64,000 nucleotides of DNA from Pseudomonas capeferrum. GTDB taxonomy: Bacteria; Pseudomonadota; Gammaproteobacteria; Pseudomonadales; Pseudomonadaceae. Shown here piece by piece: positions 38,011-47,021 of this stretch. Under the pieces are notes generated by a model that ran no database searches, was not told the origin of the DNA, and saw only the letters and a program-made list of their open reading frames with translations. The DNA is taken from contig NZ_JAAMQM010000001.1 of assembly GCF_013523055.1 (NCBI RefSeq), positions 310,001-374,000 of the forward strand, written 5' to 3'. The first letter of the stretch is position 1; every line of letters starts with the position of its first letter. A program made the translations under genes and the position numbers.

Positions 38011-39096
38011 ATGACCCCTCTACGTGCACGCCTGAAGCTGACACGCGACGCTTTCACTCTGGATGTGGATCTGCACCTGCCGGGCCGAGGTATCAGCGCG
38101 CTGTTCGGCCATTCCGGGTCGGGCAAGACTTCATGCCTGCGCTGCCTTGCCGGGCTGGAACGGGCCAGCCAGGCGTTCGTCGAGGTCGACGGCGTGGTTT
38201 GGGAAGACAGCGCGAGCGGCTACTTCCTGCCGCCGCACTTGCGTCCGGTGGGCTATGTCTTCCAGGAAGCCAGCCTGTTCCCGCACTTGAGCGTGCGCGG
38301 CAACCTCGAGTTCGGTTGGCGCCGGGTAGCCCCCCGCGAGCGCAAGGTCGACGTGGAACAGGCCTGCCAGTTACTGGGTATCGGCCACCTGCTGGAACGT
38401 CGCCCGGCAACGCTGTCCGGCGGCGAGGCGCAGCGTGTCGGTATCGCCCGCGCGCTGCTGAGCAGTCCACGCCTGTTGCTGATGGACGAGCCGCTGGCAG
38501 CCTTGGACAGTTCGCGCAAACGCGAAATCCTGCCTTACCTGGAGCGCCTGCACGATGAGCTGGACGTGCCAGTGATCTATGTGAGTCATGCCCTGGATGA
38601 AGTGGCGCGACTGGCCGATCATCTGGTCTTGCTCGAAGAAGGCAAGGCGATGGCCAGCGGGCCGATCGGCGATACCCTGGCGCGCCTGGACCTGAGCCTG
38701 GCCCAAGGCGAGGATGCAGGCGTGGTATTGGAGTGCGCGGTGCGTGGATACGATGCCCACTATCAGCTGCTCGACCTGCAGTTGCCCGGAGGCGGTCCGT
38801 TGTTGCGCATTGCTCATCCAACCAGACCGCCTGGCAGTACCTTGCGGGTCAAGGTGCAGGCGCGCGACGTCAGCCTGAGTCTTACCCAGGATTGTGCATC
38901 GAGCATACTCAACCGCCTGCCGGTACGCGTGAAGGCATGCCGCGCCGCGCACAATCCGGCGCATGTACTGATCAGCCTGGAGGTCAGCGGCAACCCGTTG
39001 CTCGCGCGTATCACCCGCTATTCGGCCGATCAACTGGGATTGCAGCCAGGCCAGGCGCTCTGGGCGCAGATCAAGTCGGTGGCGCTGCTAGGTTGA
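38011..39096 (+). CDS. modC: Molybdate ABC transporter ATP-binding protein
   Basis: A 361-residue ATPase. Walker A is GHSGSGKT, the ABC signature [16 protein letters not shown], Walker [13 protein letters not shown], and the switch His is in VSHALDE. The C-terminal 90 residues are a Mop-like domain ([16 protein letters not shown]) that can bind molybdate. It starts one base after modB. Confidence 0.97.
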   Translation: MTPLRARLKLTRDAFTLDVDLHLPGRGISALFGHSGSGKTSCLRCLAGLERASQAFVEVDGVVWEDSASGYFLPPHLRPVGYVFQEASLFPHLSVRGNLEFGWRRVAPRERKVDVEQACQLLGIGHLLERRPATLSGGEAQRVGIARALLSSPRLLLMDEPLAALDSSRKREILPYLERLHDELDVPVIYVSHALDEVARLADHLVLLEEGKAMASGPIGDTLARLDLSLAQGEDAGVVLECAVRGYDAHYQLLDLQLPGGGPLLRIAHPTRPPGSTLRVKVQARDVSLSLTQDCASSILNRLPVRVKACRAAHNPAHVLISLEVSGNPLLARITRYSADQLGLQPGQALWAQIKSVALLG

Positions 39097-39160
39097 ATGA
39101 TGGCACTGCCATGCATGAGTGCTGTCCATTGATCAGGTTCCCGGTCAACGGATCACTACC

Positions 39161-40180
39161 ATGCTCGACTGCGTTCTACCCCCTACCCTGCACTATGTGG
39201 ACGATACCCAACCTGGCCTGAGCCGACGTCGCTGGCGCGACCGTTTCATCTATCTGGATGCCGACGGCGACAGGGTCAAGGACAGCGAAACCCTGGCGCG
39301 TATCGCGGCGCTGGTCATCCCGCCCGCCTACACCGATGTATGGATCTGCAGGGATCCCCAGGGCCATCTGCAGGCAACGGGCCGCGATGCGAGGGGCCGC
39401 AAGCAGTACCGCTACCATACGCAATGGCGAGAGCTGCGTGATGCGCACAAGTACGGGCGAATGCTGGCCTTCGCCAAGGCCCTGCCCAAGCTGCGGCGCC
39501 AGATCGACGGCCATCTTTCGCGTCCCGGACTGGACCGCGAGAAGGTCATGGCCCTGGTGATCAGCCTGCTCGACAGCACATTGATCCGGATCGGCAACCA
39601 GCAGTACCTGCGCGATAACCAATCCTACGGGCTGACCACGTTACGCACACGCCACGTGAAGGTTCAGGGCAGCACCATCCGCTTTCATTTCCGAGGCAAG
39701 CGGGGCGTCGAGCATGATGTGGCCGTCCGCGACCGGCGCCTGGCGGGGATCCTCAAGCGTTGCCTGGAGCTCCCTGGCCAGGAGCTGTTCCAATACCTGG
39801 ACGAGAATGGTGAGCGGCACAGCATCGGCTCAGGGGATATCAATCAGTTCCTGCACGAACTGACCGGTGCCGATTTTACCGCCAAGGACTATCGCACCTG
39901 GGGCGGTAGCGCCCTGGCCCTGCATCTGTTGCGCCCTCTGGCCTGGACACCGGAAACCGAGGCCAAGCGCCAGATCGCGAGCATCGTCAAGGACGTGGCT
40001 CGGCGTCTGGGCAATACACCGGCGGTATGCCGACGTTGCTACATCCACCCGGCGGTACTGGAACATTACATCCTCGGGCGTCTGGCCGAGCTTCCCAAGG
40101 TGCGTGCCCGCAAAGGGCTCGAGCCGGAGGAAGTGACACTGCTGGTATTCCTGCAAGCGCTGGAAGCGGCGGCGGCATGA
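39161..40180 (+). CDS. DNA topoisomerase IB (eukaryotic/poxvirus-like)
   Basis: A 339-residue type IB topoisomerase. The N-terminal domain (RRRWRDRFIYLDADGDRVKD) is followed by the catalytic domain with KYGRMLAFAKALPKLRRQ, RIGNQQYLRDNQSYGLTTLR, the RTWGGS motif and the nucleophile Tyr in VCRRCYIHPAVLEHY. It relaxes supercoils through a 3'-phosphotyrosine bond without ATP. ATG 39161 is chosen; an earlier GTG would extend it with unconserved residues. Confidence 0.92.
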   Translation: MLDCVLPPTLHYVDDTQPGLSRRRWRDRFIYLDADGDRVKDSETLARIAALVIPPAYTDVWICRDPQGHLQATGRDARGRKQYRYHTQWRELRDAHKYGRMLAFAKALPKLRRQIDGHLSRPGLDREKVMALVISLLDSTLIRIGNQQYLRDNQSYGLTTLRTRHVKVQGSTIRFHFRGKRGVEHDVAVRDRRLAGILKRCLELPGQELFQYLDENGERHSIGSGDINQFLHELTGADFTAKDYRTWGGSALALHLLRPLAWTPETEAKRQIASIVKDVARRLGNTPAVCRRCYIHPAVLEHYILGRLAELPKVRARKGLEPEEVTLLVFLQALEAAAA

Positions 40181-40451
40181 TTGACGCGCTCTATTCCCTT
40201 CATGATGTAGAGAAATTTCCCATCTGTGCCACGGCCCCTTATCCTTGGCACCCGAACACCTTCACTGACAGGCTCTTGCACTAGATTCTGCCAGGACCTG
40301 CGCATAAATACAGGCAACAGATTTATCTGCGGGGGAATTACTTACCGCCGAAAGCGTCTTTAATTAGAAGGAACAGGGACAAGGCCAAGGGGCACTCCCG
40401 CTCGTGTCTGTCATAGACGACACGGCACTTTTCACCACCAAGGAGAATTAC
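40181..40451 (+). other. csrA upstream region, no gene seen
   Basis: A 271-base gap. Several GGA trinucleotides near the csrA ribosome site (GGAACAGGGA around 40370, AAGGAG before the start) could be CsrA self-binding sites. I find no clear hairpin presenting them and no coding frame. Confidence 0.4.
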
Positions 40452-40649
40452 ATGCTGATACTCACCCGCAAGGTTGGCGAAAGCATCGTCATTAACGATG
40501 ACATCAAAGTCACCATTCTGGGCGTCAAAGGGATGCAAGTGAGGATCGGCATCGATGCACCAAAAGATGTCCAGGTCCATCGGGAAGAAATTTTCAAACG
40601 CATCCAGGCAGGCAATGCCGCGCCGGAAAAGACGGAAGGCCCGCAATAA
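40452..40649 (+). CDS. csrA: Carbon storage regulator CsrA/RsmA
   Basis: A 65-residue RNA-binding protein. The conserved start [20 protein letters not shown] and the core [19 protein letters not shown] with the RNA-contact Arg are intact. It represses translation by binding GGA motifs and is controlled by Rsm small RNAs through GacSA. The C-terminus is slightly longer than E. coli CsrA. AAGGAG precedes the start. It is one of several paralogues expected in this group. Confidence 0.97.
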   Translation: MLILTRKVGESIVINDDIKVTILGVKGMQVRIGIDAPKDVQVHREEIFKRIQAGNAAPEKTEGPQ

Positions 40650-40716
40650 GCCCGATTGCTTCAGGCCGTACGGAAGAACGTGAGCCCATCGTAGGTTCAT
40701 CCACCAGACAGTTACC

Positions 40717-41076
40717 TCAGGTCGTCAGCAATTCACGCACCTTGGCTATCATCTCATCCATGTCGAAGGGCTTGTCGAAGACAGCGGCGAACATTTGCGG
40801 AGATATCCGCCCCAGACTTGCCTGCGCCCCACTCATGAGGATGACAGGCAGGTCGGGTAATTTCATTTCCTCGCGGATCGCCTTGAGCAGCTCCTCGCCA
40901 TTGAGCACGGGCATCATGTAGTCGGTGATCACCAACTCGACACGCTTGTCCTGCAAGGCCTCCAGCGCTTTGCGACCGTTGCTCGCCTTCTCTACCAGAT
41001 ACCCTTCGTCTTCCAGGGCGAATCCCAGAATATCGGCAATCAAGTACTCGTCGTCGACGATCAGTATGGTGCTCAT
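40717..41076 (-). CDS. Stand-alone response regulator receiver
   Basis: A 119-residue CheY-like protein with no output domain. Phospho-acceptor Asp52 (LVITDYMMP), acidic pair in LIVDDE, Ser82 (LMSGA) and Lys102 (FDKPFD) are all present. It is the third gene of an operon after a histidine kinase and a KaiC homologue (19-base gap). It likely takes phosphate from that kinase and acts on KaiC or back on the kinase. Confidence 0.92.
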   Translation of the reverse strand: MSTILIVDDEYLIADILGFALEDEGYLVEKASNGRKALEALQDKRVELVITDYMMPVLNGEELLKAIREEMKLPDLPVILMSGAQASLGRISPQMFAAVFDKPFDMDEMIAKVRELLTT

Positions 41077-41095
41077 CGTCTCGCTACCTACCCCA

Positions 41096-42544
41096 TCATC
41101 CGTCTCCTGCCGGTACGGGTGTACCGGTCAGGACGCCACTGGCACCGGCAAATGTTTTGTGCAAGGTCATACCTTGCTTACCGATCAGAACCTCGTGCAA
41201 GGCCGGATCGTAATCGCTGTCCCGTACCTTGAGGATCGAAAATACGCGCCTGAGCTTGCAATCCAGCTCGACGAATCGCATCAACCAGAGGTTGTCGACG
41301 ATACTCGACAGGTCCGGTGCCGGCGCGTTGATTTCCGATCCGAAAATGTCGCGCATTTCCCAGGTCAGCAGGACATCCACATGGCGCGCGCGCAGTTCGC
41401 CGGTAATGGCGCGAAAGAACGCGTTCAACCGCGCGGGGTTGTTGCTCAAACGACTGAACGCCCCGAGGCTGTCGAGCAGCACTCGCTTGATGCCCAGGCG
41501 CGCGACGATGTCCAGCAGCCGCGCGCCTACCTGATCGAGCAAGCCTTCGGTAGGAGGCTGCCAGCACAGGTGCAAGGCACCGGCATCCTCCAGCGCCGCG
41601 AAGTCGTGCCCCAGCGCGGCGGCCTTGAGACGCAAGCGCGCCGGCGTTTCGTAGAAGCCGAACAGCAGCCCGGGTTCGGCAGGCGTGGAAGCAGACAGGA
41701 AGCTGAGACCCAGCGAAGTCTTGCCGATCCCCGAGGGGCCCATGACCAGGCTCACCGCGCCAGCCGGAAGCCCGCCGCCAAGCGCTTGATCGAGCGAAGC
41801 GATCCCGCTGGGTACCCGACCTTGTGTCGCGGTACCCGGATGGCTGGGATGACTGTAAAGCGACTCGAGACGTGGATAGACCTGCATGCCGGACTCGGTG
41901 ATCATGCATTCATGAATGCCTGAAAGGGACCCGCTACCTCGCGTCTTGCGCAACTGCATCTGCCGCACCGCGCGGCCCTCCACCAGCCTTTCGCTCAGCT
42001 CGATCACTCCATCGACCATGGTGTGTTCTGGGCTGCCCTCCTCAAGCCTGGAACTGGTCAGCAACACGACCGTACAGCCGGCGAAAGCCGCATGTCCGTG
42101 CAGCTCGGAGATGAACTTCTTGGTATCCAGGCTGGTTCCAGCCTGGGATCGTGCATTGAGCAAACCATCGACGATCAACAGACTGGCTTTGTGGCGAGCA
42201 ATCTCGCGACGCAGGACCCTGACCACTTCACCAAGGCCGTCCCGCTCCAGGGTATCGAAGGCACTGACGAACTGGATCTGGTTGCCGACCAATGCAGGAT
42301 CGAAGAAATCCAGGGTAGAGAGGTACTGGAAAAGACGCTCGTGGGACTCGCTGAGTAGCGTTGCCACCAACACACGACCACCCTGCATGACGTGATGGCA
42401 GGCCATCTGATTGGCCAGGATGGTCTTCCCAGAGCCCGGATGCCCTTGGACGATATATGAGGCGCCCGCCACCAGACCGCCCTTGAGCAGTTTATCGAGC
42501 CCGTCGATTCCCGTGACCAGACGCTTGAGTGTTTCAACCATCAC
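41096..42544 (-). CDS. Double-domain KaiC-like ATPase
   Basis: A 482-residue protein with two RecA-like KaiC domains. The first has Walker A GHPGSGKT (34-41) and Walker B SLLIVDG (121-127). The second has GPSGIGKT (269-276) and VLLDSLG (355-361). DLSSIVDNLWLMRF (411-424) aligns by eye with the KaiC autophosphorylation segment, so Ser413-Ser414 fall where cyanobacterial KaiC has Ser431-Thr432. No kaiA or kaiB is near. It overlaps the kinase gene by 11 bases and precedes the receiver, so the three form one signalling unit. The role of KaiC homologues in pseudomonads is not settled. Confidence 0.92.
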   Translation of the reverse strand: MMVETLKRLVTGIDGLDKLLKGGLVAGASYIVQGHPGSGKTILANQMACHHVMQGGRVLVATLLSESHERLFQYLSTLDFFDPALVGNQIQFVSAFDTLERDGLGEVVRVLRREIARHKASLLIVDGLLNARSQAGTSLDTKKFISELHGHAAFAGCTVVLLTSSRLEEGSPEHTMVDGVIELSERLVEGRAVRQMQLRKTRGSGSLSGIHECMITESGMQVYPRLESLYSHPSHPGTATQGRVPSGIASLDQALGGGLPAGAVSLVMGPSGIGKTSLGLSFLSASTPAEPGLLFGFYETPARLRLKAAALGHDFAALEDAGALHLCWQPPTEGLLDQVGARLLDIVARLGIKRVLLDSLGAFSRLSNNPARLNAFFRAITGELRARHVDVLLTWEMRDIFGSEINAPAPDLSSIVDNLWLMRFVELDCKLRRVFSILKVRDSDYDPALHEVLIGKQGMTLHKTFAGASGVLTGTPVPAGDG

Positions 42545-43706
42545 TGTTCCCCATAGTGTCCGCTGCTGTCACTGGATGCCATGTCGGCAGGTAGAGGCTC
42601 ATGCAGGTTCCCTCACCAGGCGTACTGCTCACATGAATGGCCCCATTGCTCTGTTTCGCGAAACCATAGACCTGACTCAATCCCAGGCCGGTTCCCTTGC
42701 CGAACGACTTGGTGGTGAAAAAAGGTTCGAAGATCCGCGGCAGGACCTGAGGATCTATGCCTTGTCCGGTATCGCGAACATTGAAATGCACGAACTCGCC
42801 ATGCAGATCGTCGATCTCGCCCGCGATTTCGCCACAACCCACTTCGAGGCTGATGCGTCCATGGGCTCCGATGGCGTCCCGGGCATTGAAGACCAGATTG
42901 AGCAGGACCATCTGCAACTGTCCGGCATCCACCTCGATCAACGGCAGGTCGGGCTGGATATGCTCTTCGACGACGATGTGGTGAGGCAATGCATGTTCGA
43001 TCAAACCGCGAGTGGAGTCGATAAGGCTCGCCGGCGAGATCTGTGCGACGTTCAACTGCTTGTGCCGGGCGAAGCTGAGCAATTGCTGGGTAAGCTGGGT
43101 GCCCCGCTGCCCCGCGTCAAGAATGTGCTCCAGCAGGCGGGGGACCCGTTTCGAATCCTGACTGTCGAGCGCCAGCCGCGCGGAACTGATGATGATGGTC
43201 AGCAGGTTGTTGAAGTCATGGGCCAGCCCGCCGGTGAGCTGACCGAGCGCTTCGAGCTTTTGCGCCTGGAACAGCTGGGCGCGCATGGCATCCAGCTGCA
43301 TGGCCGAATCGCGGCGATCGGTAATATCGCGGGTAACCTTGGCCAGGCCGATGATCTCGCCATGCTCGTCGCGCACCACATCCAGCGCGGCCAGTGCCCA
43401 GAACTGTGTTCCGTCCTTGCGCATACGCCAGCCTTCGTCCTGGGCGACACCTTTTTCCAAAGCCTGCTGGAGCAGTCGTTTAGGACGATTCTGAACGCAG
43501 TCATGCTCGGTGAAGAACAAGGAAAAGTGCTGACCGATCACTTCGTCGGCTTTATAACCCTTGATCCGCTCGGCGCCGGCGTTCCAGGACACCACGCGCC
43601 CAGAGGGGTCGAGCATGTAGATAGCGTAATCGACAACTGCCTGAACCAGTTGCTCATAGCGGCTGGGGTACATGACAGGTAGATCAGAGCGGTCTGGGAC
43701 AGGCAT
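42534..43706 (-). CDS. Cytosolic PAS-domain histidine kinase
   Basis: A 390-residue kinase without membrane segments. ATG 43706 is chosen because GGAG lies seven bases upstream. Residues about 15-130 are a PAS domain with PAC motif (WNAGAERIKGYKADEVIGQH, then GWRMRKDGTQFWA). His163 lies in the H-box (LTGGLAHDFNNLL). The ATPase part has N-box LVFNARDAIG, G1 VRDTGQGID and G2 GKGTGLGLSQVYG. It belongs to the class common in hybrid PAS kinases but has no receiver of its own; the separate receiver at 40717 fits. The signal is unknown. Confidence 0.93.
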   Translation of the reverse strand: MPVPDRSDLPVMYPSRYEQLVQAVVDYAIYMLDPSGRVVSWNAGAERIKGYKADEVIGQHFSLFFTEHDCVQNRPKRLLQQALEKGVAQDEGWRMRKDGTQFWALAALDVVRDEHGEIIGLAKVTRDITDRRDSAMQLDAMRAQLFQAQKLEALGQLTGGLAHDFNNLLTIIISSARLALDSQDSKRVPRLLEHILDAGQRGTQLTQQLLSFARHKQLNVAQISPASLIDSTRGLIEHALPHHIVVEEHIQPDLPLIEVDAGQLQMVLLNLVFNARDAIGAHGRISLEVGCGEIAGEIDDLHGEFVHFNVRDTGQGIDPQVLPRIFEPFFTTKSFGKGTGLGLSQVYGFAKQSNGAIHVSSTPGEGTCMSLYLPTWHPVTAADTMGNSDG

Positions 43707-43930
43707 GGAAGCTCCAGGGTACCTCAACAACCGATAGAGCTTAGCCAAAAGCGCCGCAAGCGATGACTGTGCGACGACGATCGTACTGCTCCGATTCAAT
43801 GCCACCTGATGGAGGCGATAGGACAGCATTCCATGAATATGACAAATCCACCAGTGATCCGGTGCCAGCACGCGGCGGATTGCCCTATCGTCGAGCGGCA
43901 GGTCCGTCCCATGGCGCCCGAGGATCGTAA

Positions 43931-44146
43931 ATGCCCGCCGACAGCCGTCGCATGCAAGACCTCCAAGACGACTTGAAACGTACCGCCAGTGAGCTCGCCA
44001 GCATTTCCAGAGCCCTCCATGCGCACGCGCGTTATCTGCAGCACTCGGTCCACGACGCCGATCCCGAGGTCATCACGAGTCAGGTAACCGGTCCGCGGGC
44101 CACCGCCAGTGAGCTACGCGAGATTGCCGAGATCATCTTACCCTGA
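43931..44146 (+). CDS. Small helical protein, unknown function
   Basis: A 71-residue protein (MPADSRRMQDLQDDLKRTAS) with GAGGA seven bases upstream. The first half is a helix with coiled-coil character. It is divergent from the histidine kinase gene and may share its promoter region. No family is recognised; a link to the Kai-like operon is only positional. Confidence 0.5.
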   Translation: MPADSRRMQDLQDDLKRTASELASISRALHAHARYLQHSVHDADPEVITSQVTGPRATASELREIAEIILP

Positions 44147-44368
44147 CGCTGGGCCTGGAAGATATGAAGCTTGTCCAGCTTGCATGAGTTGGCGCCCTGG
44201 CGTGAAGGAAGCGGTTGCTCTTTCCGGAAACACCGTCGCTTGCGTGAATGAAATACCACTGGACCAGAGCTCGACGAGGTAGCGAACAAGCGGCTGGGAC
44301 TCGTCTATCTATGCCTTAAGATGTTGATTATCGCCGGTTTTTCGTGTCTAATTCCGGCCTTCCATCGT

Positions 44369-44453
44369 GCCCTGATGGTGAAATTGGTAGACACATCGCA
44401 CTTAAAATGCGCCGCCGCAAGGTGTGCCGGTTCGAGTCCGGCTCGGGGCACCA
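44369..44453 (+). tRNA. tRNA-Leu(TAA)
   Basis: An 85-base type II tRNA with a long variable arm and encoded CCA. Acceptor GCCCTGA pairs with TCGGGGC. The anticodon stem CGCA/TGCG encloses CTTAAAA, giving anticodon TAA. It marks the left border of a segment with several decayed genes. Confidence 0.96.
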
Positions 44454-44610
44454 CTTCCTGGAACCTTTCCTTTTCGCCTGATCCAGCCTGACTACCCAGC
44501 GCACAGCGCTCAAGCCAGCGGCTGTCAACGGATCATGGAGCACTCGCTTCTGCGGCCAAACCCTGATGTACCTGCTAGAGTGGAATTGAGCCCGCCACTG
44601 GAGCATCGTC

Positions 44611-45024
44611 ATGCGTCATACCTTGTTCGTAGGTCAACGCGACGCCATCCTCCTGCTCGCCCGCGTTCTGCTGATGATCCTGTTCCTGATTTCCGGCTGG
44701 AGCAAGCTGACCGGTTTCGAAGGCACGGTGGGCTACATGGCCTCTTTGGGGGCTCCAGCGCCAACCCTTGCGGCGGCGATAGCAGTGATCATGGAGTTCT
44801 TCGTCGCCATGGCGCTGATCCTGGGCTTCTATACCCGCCCATTGGCCTTTCTGTTTGCGCTGTTCGTGATAGGCACCGCGCTGATCGGGCACCCGTTCTG
44901 GAACATGGCGGAACCGGAGCGCAGCGCCAACCTGACCCAGTTCTTCAAGAACATGAGTATCGTCGGCGGCATGCTGTTGCTCGCCGTGACCGGCGCGGGG
45001 CGCTATTCGCTCGATCGCGGCTGA
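44611..45024 (+). CDS. DoxX-family membrane protein
   Basis: A 137-residue protein with four predicted membrane helices. LLMILFLISGWSKLTGFEGT and GLFALFVIGTALIGHPFWNM-like segments (here FALFVIGTALIGHPFWNMAE) are typical of the DoxX/YphA group. Members are linked to redox and thiol stress in some bacteria; the role here is unknown. Confidence 0.85.
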   Translation: MRHTLFVGQRDAILLLARVLLMILFLISGWSKLTGFEGTVGYMASLGAPAPTLAAAIAVIMEFFVAMALILGFYTRPLAFLFALFVIGTALIGHPFWNMAEPERSANLTQFFKNMSIVGGMLLLAVTGAGRYSLDRG

Positions 45025-45039
45025 GACGCGCCGATTGCA

Positions 45040-45225
45040 TCAGTCGTCGTAGTCGTCCTGCCATGCTGGATGATCTCGTTCGTCCGGATCATCCAGTGAC
45101 TCCTCGCCCTCTTCAAGCAGATCGTCGAACGGCTGAGCATCCGCTTCGCTCTCCCTGTCGGCGTAGAGAAACTCGTGATCGAGCAGGTGATCGTGCTCGG
45201 GTTCGGGGATATCGTCGTCGCACAT
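45040..45225 (-). CDS. Small acidic protein
   Basis: A 61-residue, extremely acidic protein (MCDDDIPEPEHDHLLDHEFL, ending with WQDDYDD). GGAG lies seven bases upstream of ATG 45225. About 40% of residues are Asp or Glu. It is convergent with the DoxX gene. No function is known to me; metal or protein binding could be imagined from composition only. Confidence 0.6.
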   Translation of the reverse strand: MCDDDIPEPEHDHLLDHEFLYADRESEADAQPFDDLLEEGEESLDDPDERDHPAWQDDYDD

Positions 45226-45347
45226 GCAGGCTCTCCAGTCAAAGCTCGCCTGTATAGGCCCATAGCTTCAGCAGGTCAATGCCGGGATGAATTAACGCTC
45301 GCTTAACCGATGACCCGTTAGCCTGGCCATCCTCCCTTCAAACTTTC

Positions 45348-45375
45348 AGCCCGCTTTCAAGCGGGCTTCTTTTTC
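45348..45375 (+). terminator. Terminator without an upstream gene on the same strand
   Basis: AGCCCGCTT (45348-45356) and AAGCGGGCT (45359-45367) followed by TCTTTTTC. The nearest plus-strand gene (DoxX) ends 320 bases earlier, so it may serve that transcript or an unannotated small RNA. Confidence 0.7.
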
Positions 45376-45518
45376 GAGCCCGTAATGGATGGTTGGTAGA
45401 ACTTCAGTCAACCTCTCGGCCGACCATGCGGGAGAGATCAAGGACAAACCCACCACATCCTCTTCACAAAATTCTGACAAACGGTTTGGCAGACTGACAT
45501 GGCTTCGATACGTTCTTG

Positions 45519-45551
45519 AACCCGCCCCCCCTGGCGGGTTTTCTTTTTTTG
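45519..45551 (+). terminator. Second orphan terminator
   Basis: AACCCGCC (45519-45526) and GGCGGGTT (45533-45540), followed by TTCTTTTTTT. It lies about 150 bases after the first orphan terminator with no coding frame between. This may mark the end of a small RNA of up to 150 bases. Confidence 0.75.
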
Positions 45552-45663
45552 CAGGACAGCTTCAATCCAGGTACATCATGACTGGTTCAGGTAACCGGAT
45601 TACTCCAGCTCTCGTCATGCAGAGCTTGTCGAGGCGACCGCAATGGCAGCCCTCTCCTTCCCG

Positions 45664-45860
45664 CTATTGCAACCAACGACTGTAAATCGCGGGAAACTGC
45701 TCACGCACCCAATCGACGAAAACATGGATCTGCGGTGCTACATGCGATCGGCTCGGATACAGAACCGAAACGGGTCGAGGCCGTGGGCGGAAGCGCCGCA
45801 ACACTTCGACCAGTGAACCGTCGGCCAGGCGACGGTCGAGCGTAATGCCGGGGGCTTGGC
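45664..45860 (-). pseudogene. C-terminal fragment of a LysR-family regulator
   Basis: About 65 residues match the end of a LysR effector domain: LADGSLVEVLRRFRPRPRPV, then VLYPSRSHVAPQIHVFVDWV. Similarity stops at about 45860, exactly where the alcohol dehydrogenase gene begins on the other strand. The N-terminal 230 residues are missing. A deletion or recombination has joined the two genes. Confidence 0.75.
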
Positions 45861-45862
45861 GC

Positions 45863-46872
45863 ATGAACGCATGGCTACTGAAAGATTTCGGACTCGACAA
45901 CCTCGTCCTTGGCGATACGGCCACCTCGCAGCCTGAAGCTGGTGAACTGCTGATAAAGGTCGGCGCCGTTTCCCTCAATTTCCGCGACAAGGCGATTGTG
46001 GACGGCATCTATGAACCGCACCTGGTGCCCAAGCCGCTGATTCCGGTTAGCGACGCAGCAGGCACAATCGTCGCCGTCGGTGAAGGTGTCACGCGATTCA
46101 AGGTGAGTGAGCGAGTCAACTCGCACCTGTATTCGCGCTGGCTCGACGGTGAGCCTGGACCTGACGAACCGGATCACTGCTTCGGCATGCCCTTGCCGGG
46201 TGGCCTGGCCGAATACATGATCATTCATGAAGAAAGCGCGGTGCGCGTGCCGGACAACATGTCGGACGAAGAAGCGGCGACCTTGCCCATCGCCGCCCTG
46301 ACAGCCTGGTACTCAGTGGTGGATTACGGCCAGATCCAGCCTGGACAAACGGTGCTTGTACAAGGCACCGGCGGGGTATCGATCTTTGCCGTGCAGTTGG
46401 CAACCGCACTGGGCGCGAAGGTGATCGTAACGTCCAGCAGCGACGCCAACCTGGAGGCGGTGAAGAGCTCGGCGCCGTAGCAGGCGTGAACTACCGCACC
46501 TTCCCACGCTGGGAAGAAGAAGTGCTGAAGCTGACCGATGGCAAGGGCGTTGACCTGCTGCTGGACGTCGCCGGCGGTGAAGGCCTGAACCAATCCATCG
46601 CCGCCACCAAGGCAGCGGGTCGCATTGCGCAGATCGGCTTTCTTACCGGGCAGACCACCACCCTCGGCTTGATGCCACTGATCTTCCGCCAGACCACCAT
46701 TCGCGGAATCGCGGTCGCGCCTCGCTCCTCTTTCGACCGTATGAATGCCTTTTTGAATGAGCACGCAATACGTCCGGTGATCGACCGAACCTATTCCTTC
46801 GAAGCAGCACGCCAGGCTTACGAGCATCTGGCACGAGGTGCTTTCGGCAAAGTCGTGATTTCGATTTCGTAA
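45863..46872 (+). pseudogene. Frameshifted zinc-type alcohol dehydrogenase/quinone oxidoreductase-like gene
   Basis: The 5' part (MNAWLLKDFGLDNLVLGDTA) is a medium-chain dehydrogenase N-domain with the NAD(P) fold starting VLVQGTGGVSIFAVQLATAL. Near 46464 the frame breaks: AAGAGCTC should read AAGGAGCTC to give VKELGAVAGVNYR. The first frame then stops at TAG 46478-46480. The second frame continues the same protein from about 46466 to 46872 (LTDGKGVDLLLDVAGGEGLN, ending FGKVVISIS). One missing G would restore about 336 residues. It is either a recent pseudogene or a sequencing error. Confidence 0.85.
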
Positions 46873-47021
46873 GGCAATCCGCGCCTCACCGAGCCATTCG
46901 ATCTGCCCCCCCGTGGCTGATACAGCGCGCGGCGGGCAAGTCACCACCCTCCACCTACAAAACCCTCAAGGCGATCGTTAAATGGCAGAATCTCCCTGAC
47001 GTGACCATTTCGGAGAGCACT

